Assembly (NCBI RefSeq): GCF_001423265.1 | Contig: NZ_LMND01000023.1 | Coordinates: forward strand, 186,001 to 250,000 | Source of the DNA: Methylobacterium sp. Leaf108 | Lineage (GTDB): Bacteria; Pseudomonadota; Alphaproteobacteria; Rhizobiales; Beijerinckiaceae | DNA: 64,000 bases | Direction: 5' to 3' | Part shown: positions 61,769 to 64,000 of the stretch, piece after piece | Numbering within the stretch: position 1 is the first letter of the stretch | Layout of the letters: every line of letters starts with the position of its first letter | Position numbers and translations under genes: made by a program | Notes under the pieces: model-generated | Told to the model about the DNA's origin: nothing | Databases searched by the model: none | What the model saw: only the letters and a program-made list of their open reading frames with translations

Positions 61769-62098
61769 TCAGCGATCGTTCTCGGTGGTGAGGTCGTCGG
61801 CCCGGGTTCCCTCGTCCCGGCCGCGCCGGCTCAGGCTGACCCCCGGTTCGCTGCCGTTGCTGAAGAGGATGCCCGCGGTCGTGAGGGCGCTCTTGAGCGC
61901 CTCGACCTGACCCGACGGCATGTTGCCGTAGCCGGCCTCGAAATCGTGGATCGTCTCCTCCGAGAAGCCGATCTTGCTCGCGACCTCGGCCTGCGACCAC
62001 CCGAGGAGCGCCCGGGCCGCCCGCGCCTGGGCGGGGCTGATGACGGCCAGCCCGATACCGTCCTGTGCGCTCTCGTCCGATCCGGCCACGTCGCCCAC
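61769..62098 (-). CDS. XRE family transcriptional regulator
   Basis: 109 residues. A single Cro/C1-type helix-turn-helix, SPAQARAARALLGWSQAEVASKIGFSEETIHDFEAG (about 20-55), followed by a short helix (SGQVEALKSALTTAGILF) and a charged tail. GTG at 62098 is chosen because AGGACGGA lies just upstream; a second GTG at 62089 is possible. It ends 2 bases from the convergent flavoprotein gene. This small layout is common for alphaproteobacterial regulators of unknown target. Confidence 0.8.
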   Translation of the reverse strand: MGDVAGSDESAQDGIGLAVISPAQARAARALLGWSQAEVASKIGFSEETIHDFEAGYGNMPSGQVEALKSALTTAGILFSNGSEPGVSLSRRGRDEGTRADDLTTENDR

Positions 62099-62391
62099 TC
62101 CGTCCTGTTGCGGTGATGTCGTCCGGACAACGAGGTCACGGCCGGATCGTTCAGAGTCTTTGGGCCACCGCGTGCGGTAACGCCGGCCGCGTCGATGTTC
62201 GAGGGCAATGGAAATCGAGGCGGGAGAGATCGCGAAAAGCACGGGTCGCGCCCTTGACCATATTTGTGCTGGAATCTTATCCGATGGGCGACGCGATCCG
62301 GTCGGAGACAACGACACGGGCGCCCGCGTCGTCGCGCCGATCCCGGGCATCGGACGATCGACGCGCTGCCGGCGACAGAGGAGGCCGACCG

Positions 62392-62895
62392 ATGAAAGCA
62401 ATGCTGAGCACCGCCATGGCCTGGGCCATCGCCGGCGCGACCCTGATGGCCGGCCATGCCGCCCAGGCGCAGATGAACAACAACGTCACCGGCTTCGGCA
62501 AGGAGAACCGCGAGAAGCCCGAGAAGAAGCAGTACGTCCCCGCCGCCAAGGCGCAGGAGAAGATCTTTCCGCTCGATTCCACCTGGACCGCGGTGAGCCT
62601 GAACGGCAAGCCCTTCAACGGCAACGACCGGCCGAGCTTCATCATCGACAAGCAGTACCGTGCCCGCGGCTACGGCGGCTGCAACACCTTCGCCGCCACC
62701 GCCTTCCCGCTGAAGGACCAGAACCTCGCGGTCGGCCCGCTGGCCCTCACCAAGAAGCCCTGCGACAAGGGCGTCGGCGCCTCCGAGCAGGACTTCTTCA
62801 TCGCCCTGCGTACCGCCGGGGCATGGGACATCGTCGGCTCGCAACTCATCATCAAGAGCCAGAAGGGCGAGCTGCGCTTCGACCGCGCTCTCTGA
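62392..62895 (+). CDS. Secreted META domain (HslJ-like) protein
   Basis: 167 residues. Signal peptide MKAMLSTAMAWAIAGATLMA with cleavage near AQA (about residue 27), a charged linker, then a META domain: DSTWTAVSLNGKPF, SFIIDKQYRARGYGGCNTFA, and a second cysteine in LTKKPCDKG, likely disulfide-linked. META/HslJ proteins are envelope proteins of poorly known role, linked to heat or antibiotic resistance. GAGGAGG ribosome-binding site. Confidence 0.85.
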   Translation: MKAMLSTAMAWAIAGATLMAGHAAQAQMNNNVTGFGKENREKPEKKQYVPAAKAQEKIFPLDSTWTAVSLNGKPFNGNDRPSFIIDKQYRARGYGGCNTFAATAFPLKDQNLAVGPLALTKKPCDKGVGASEQDFFIALRTAGAWDIVGSQLIIKSQKGELRFDRAL

Positions 62896-62994
62896 ACGGA
62901 CCGGCCGGAGCGCTTAACCGCCCGTTGACGACGATCGACGGTCCGGCCCGTCGATTCATCCCCCCTCAACCCGATCGGCGCCTTCCTCAGTCCC

Positions 62995-63177
62995 ATGACG
63001 GGATCGCGGCGCATGATCGGTTTATCCTCGGACGGCACCGGTGGCGCGGGCGTCCTGCGGCACGGCTCGCGAGAAGCGTCGCGCTACGTCTTCGTGGCGG
63101 GCGTCGACCGGATGGCCGCCTGGATCGCCGCGGCGACGCCTGTCCTCGCGACGCTGATCGTGTTGTCGGTGCTTTGA
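62995..63177 (+). CDS. Possible small membrane protein
   Basis: 60-codon frame whose last ~20 residues (MAAWIAAATPVLATLIVLSV) form one hydrophobic helix. An ATG at 62995 or 63013 could start it; no strong ribosome-binding site is visible. Placed directly before the glycosyltransferase gene. Unrecognised and only tentatively coding. Confidence 0.3.
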   Translation: MTGSRRMIGLSSDGTGGAGVLRHGSREASRYVFVAGVDRMAAWIAAATPVLATLIVLSVL

Positions 63178-63217
63178 GACGAATGGACGATCCCGCCGCC
63201 ATGGTGGCCTGACGGCG

Positions 63218-64000
63218 TTGCGCCCCATTCTCCACGTCATCTCCGGCCTGCGCACGGGGGGCGCCGAGACCATGCTGGTCGCCCTCTGCCGCTCGCTCCA
63301 GGCGCGCGGCCTGCCCCAGCACGTGGTGAGCCTGACGCGGGGGGGCGAGAACGCCGAAGCGCTGGCCGCCGCCGGCGTCACCGTTCATGTCCTCGCGCCG
63401 GGAGGGCTTGCCGGGGCTGCGGCCTCGCTCCTGTCCCTGTCGCGGCTGATCCGCCGCCTGCGGCCGGCGGTGATCCAGGGCTGGCTCTATCACGGCGATC
63501 TGTTCGCGGCCCTCGCCCACCGGCTGGCAGGGGCGCCGCGCCGCAGCCTCCTCGCCTGGGGATGGCGCAATTCCGACATCGACCACGCCCGTTACGGACG
63601 CCTCCTGCGGATCGGCCGCGCCTTATCCGGCTGGCCCGGCCTCGTCGTCTCCAACAGCCAGGCCGGTGCCGATTTCCACTGCGGCCTCGGCTACCGCCCC
63701 CGCCGCCTCGCGGTGATCCCCAACGGTATCGACACGGTGCGCTTCCGTCCGGATACGGCGGCCCGAGCCGTGATCCGGGCGGAACTCGGCATCCCCGAGG
63801 ATGCGGTCGTGGTGATCCACGCCGCCCGGCTCGACCCGATGAAGGACCACGGCGCCGTGCTCGCCGCCGCCGCGCTGGTGCCGCAGCTACGGTTCGTCCT
63901 GGCGGGTGCGGGTACCGAGACACTGGCCCAGCCGCCCAACGCCATCGCCCTCGGGCGCCGTGACGACCTCCCCCGCCTCTATGCGGCCGCCGACATCGTC
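63218..64000 (+). CDS. Glycosyltransferase family 4 protein, truncated by window edge
   Basis: 261 codons seen; the gene continues past the window. N-terminal GT-B Rossmann start LRPILHVISGLRTGGAETML, then VIQGWLYHGDLFAALAHRL, and the second-domain start LAVIPNGIDTVRFRPD followed by VVVIHAARLDPMKDHGAVLA, the nucleotide-sugar binding region of GT4 enzymes. These transfer sugars in exopolysaccharide or lipopolysaccharide assembly. No ATG is available; a TTG at 63218 is the only start consistent with the family N-terminus. A 9-codon frame (63183-63212) ends 6 bases before it and could couple translation. Confidence 0.88.
   Translation, partial: MRPILHVISGLRTGGAETMLVALCRSLQARGLPQHVVSLTRGGENAEALAAAGVTVHVLAPGGLAGAAASLLSLSRLIRRLRPAVIQGWLYHGDLFAALAHRLAGAPRRSLLAWGWRNSDIDHARYGRLLRIGRALSGWPGLVVSNSQAGADFHCGLGYRPRRLAVIPNGIDTVRFRPDTAARAVIRAELGIPEDAVVVIHAARLDPMKDHGAVLAAAALVPQLRFVLAGAGTETLAQPPNAIALGRRDDLPRLYAAADIV

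Overview
The window is GC-rich chromosomal DNA of an alphaproteobacterium, most likely a Methylobacterium/Methylorubrum-type member of the Hyphomicrobiales. I infer this from typical alphaproteobacterial gene order (fabD-fabG-acpP-fabF with mltG-yicC-gmk; rpoZ-rsh-pyrE; tRNA-Leu, tig, clpP, clpX, lon), a PleC/DivJ-like histidine kinase, and a fructose-bisphosphatase/phosphoribulokinase/ribulose-phosphate epimerase operon divergent from a CbbR/QscR-type LysR regulator with no RuBisCO gene in view. Most of the window is housekeeping and densely coded. No rRNA, CRISPR, integrase or complete insertion sequence was seen.

Layout. 1-8.6 kb: cell-envelope and fatty-acid genes (gmk, yicC, mltG, fabF, acpP, fabG, fabD), interrupted by a divergent GSCFA/WcbI pair of polysaccharide-type genes. 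8.7-14.2 kb: exported beta-carbonic anhydrase, rpoZ, the bifunctional (p)ppGpp enzyme rsh, pyrE and a NYN-domain protein. 14.3-21.7 kb: a two-subunit molybdenum hydroxylase, a membrane histidine kinase, nhaA, a six-helix potassium channel and small envelope proteins. 22-25.9 kb: cobT/cobS, DUF1289 protein, membrane aspartic protease, dusA. 26.2-29.5 kb: an AT-richer island with a family 61 glycosyltransferase and two methyltransferases. 29.7-37.5 kb: orphan ureE, glycine-zipper lipoprotein, TerB-DnaJ protein, amidase, TerC, a flavoprotein, a collagen-like secreted protein and a copper-ligand-poor cupredoxin protein. 37.6-48.3 kb: tRNA-Leu, tig, clpP, clpX, lon, a lipoprotein and dnaE. 54.9-64 kb: yebC, the fbp-prk-rpe-HAD operon with its regulator, a ferredoxin-reductase-type flavoprotein, an XRE regulator, a META-domain protein and a truncated glycosyltransferase.

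The most interesting region is 48.9-54.9 kb. Five very small genes (40-57 codons) encode peptides sharing a double-glycine export leader (MTKLDL...ISGG, or MRKLDL...VSGG in the fifth). Four are tandem paralogues with Asn/Gly/Ser-rich cores; the fifth is His/Lys/Gly-rich. They are followed by an operon of an LpxL/HtrB-like protein whose catalytic acid is replaced, a HlyD-type membrane fusion protein, and an ABC transporter with an intact C39 leader-peptidase domain. Together this looks like a complete inner-membrane peptide maturation and export cassette (microcin-like, or secreted matrix/amyloid-like), with its own repeated promoter motif, stem-loops and a 4 x 19 bp repeat at its end. Its cargo resembles no family I can name.
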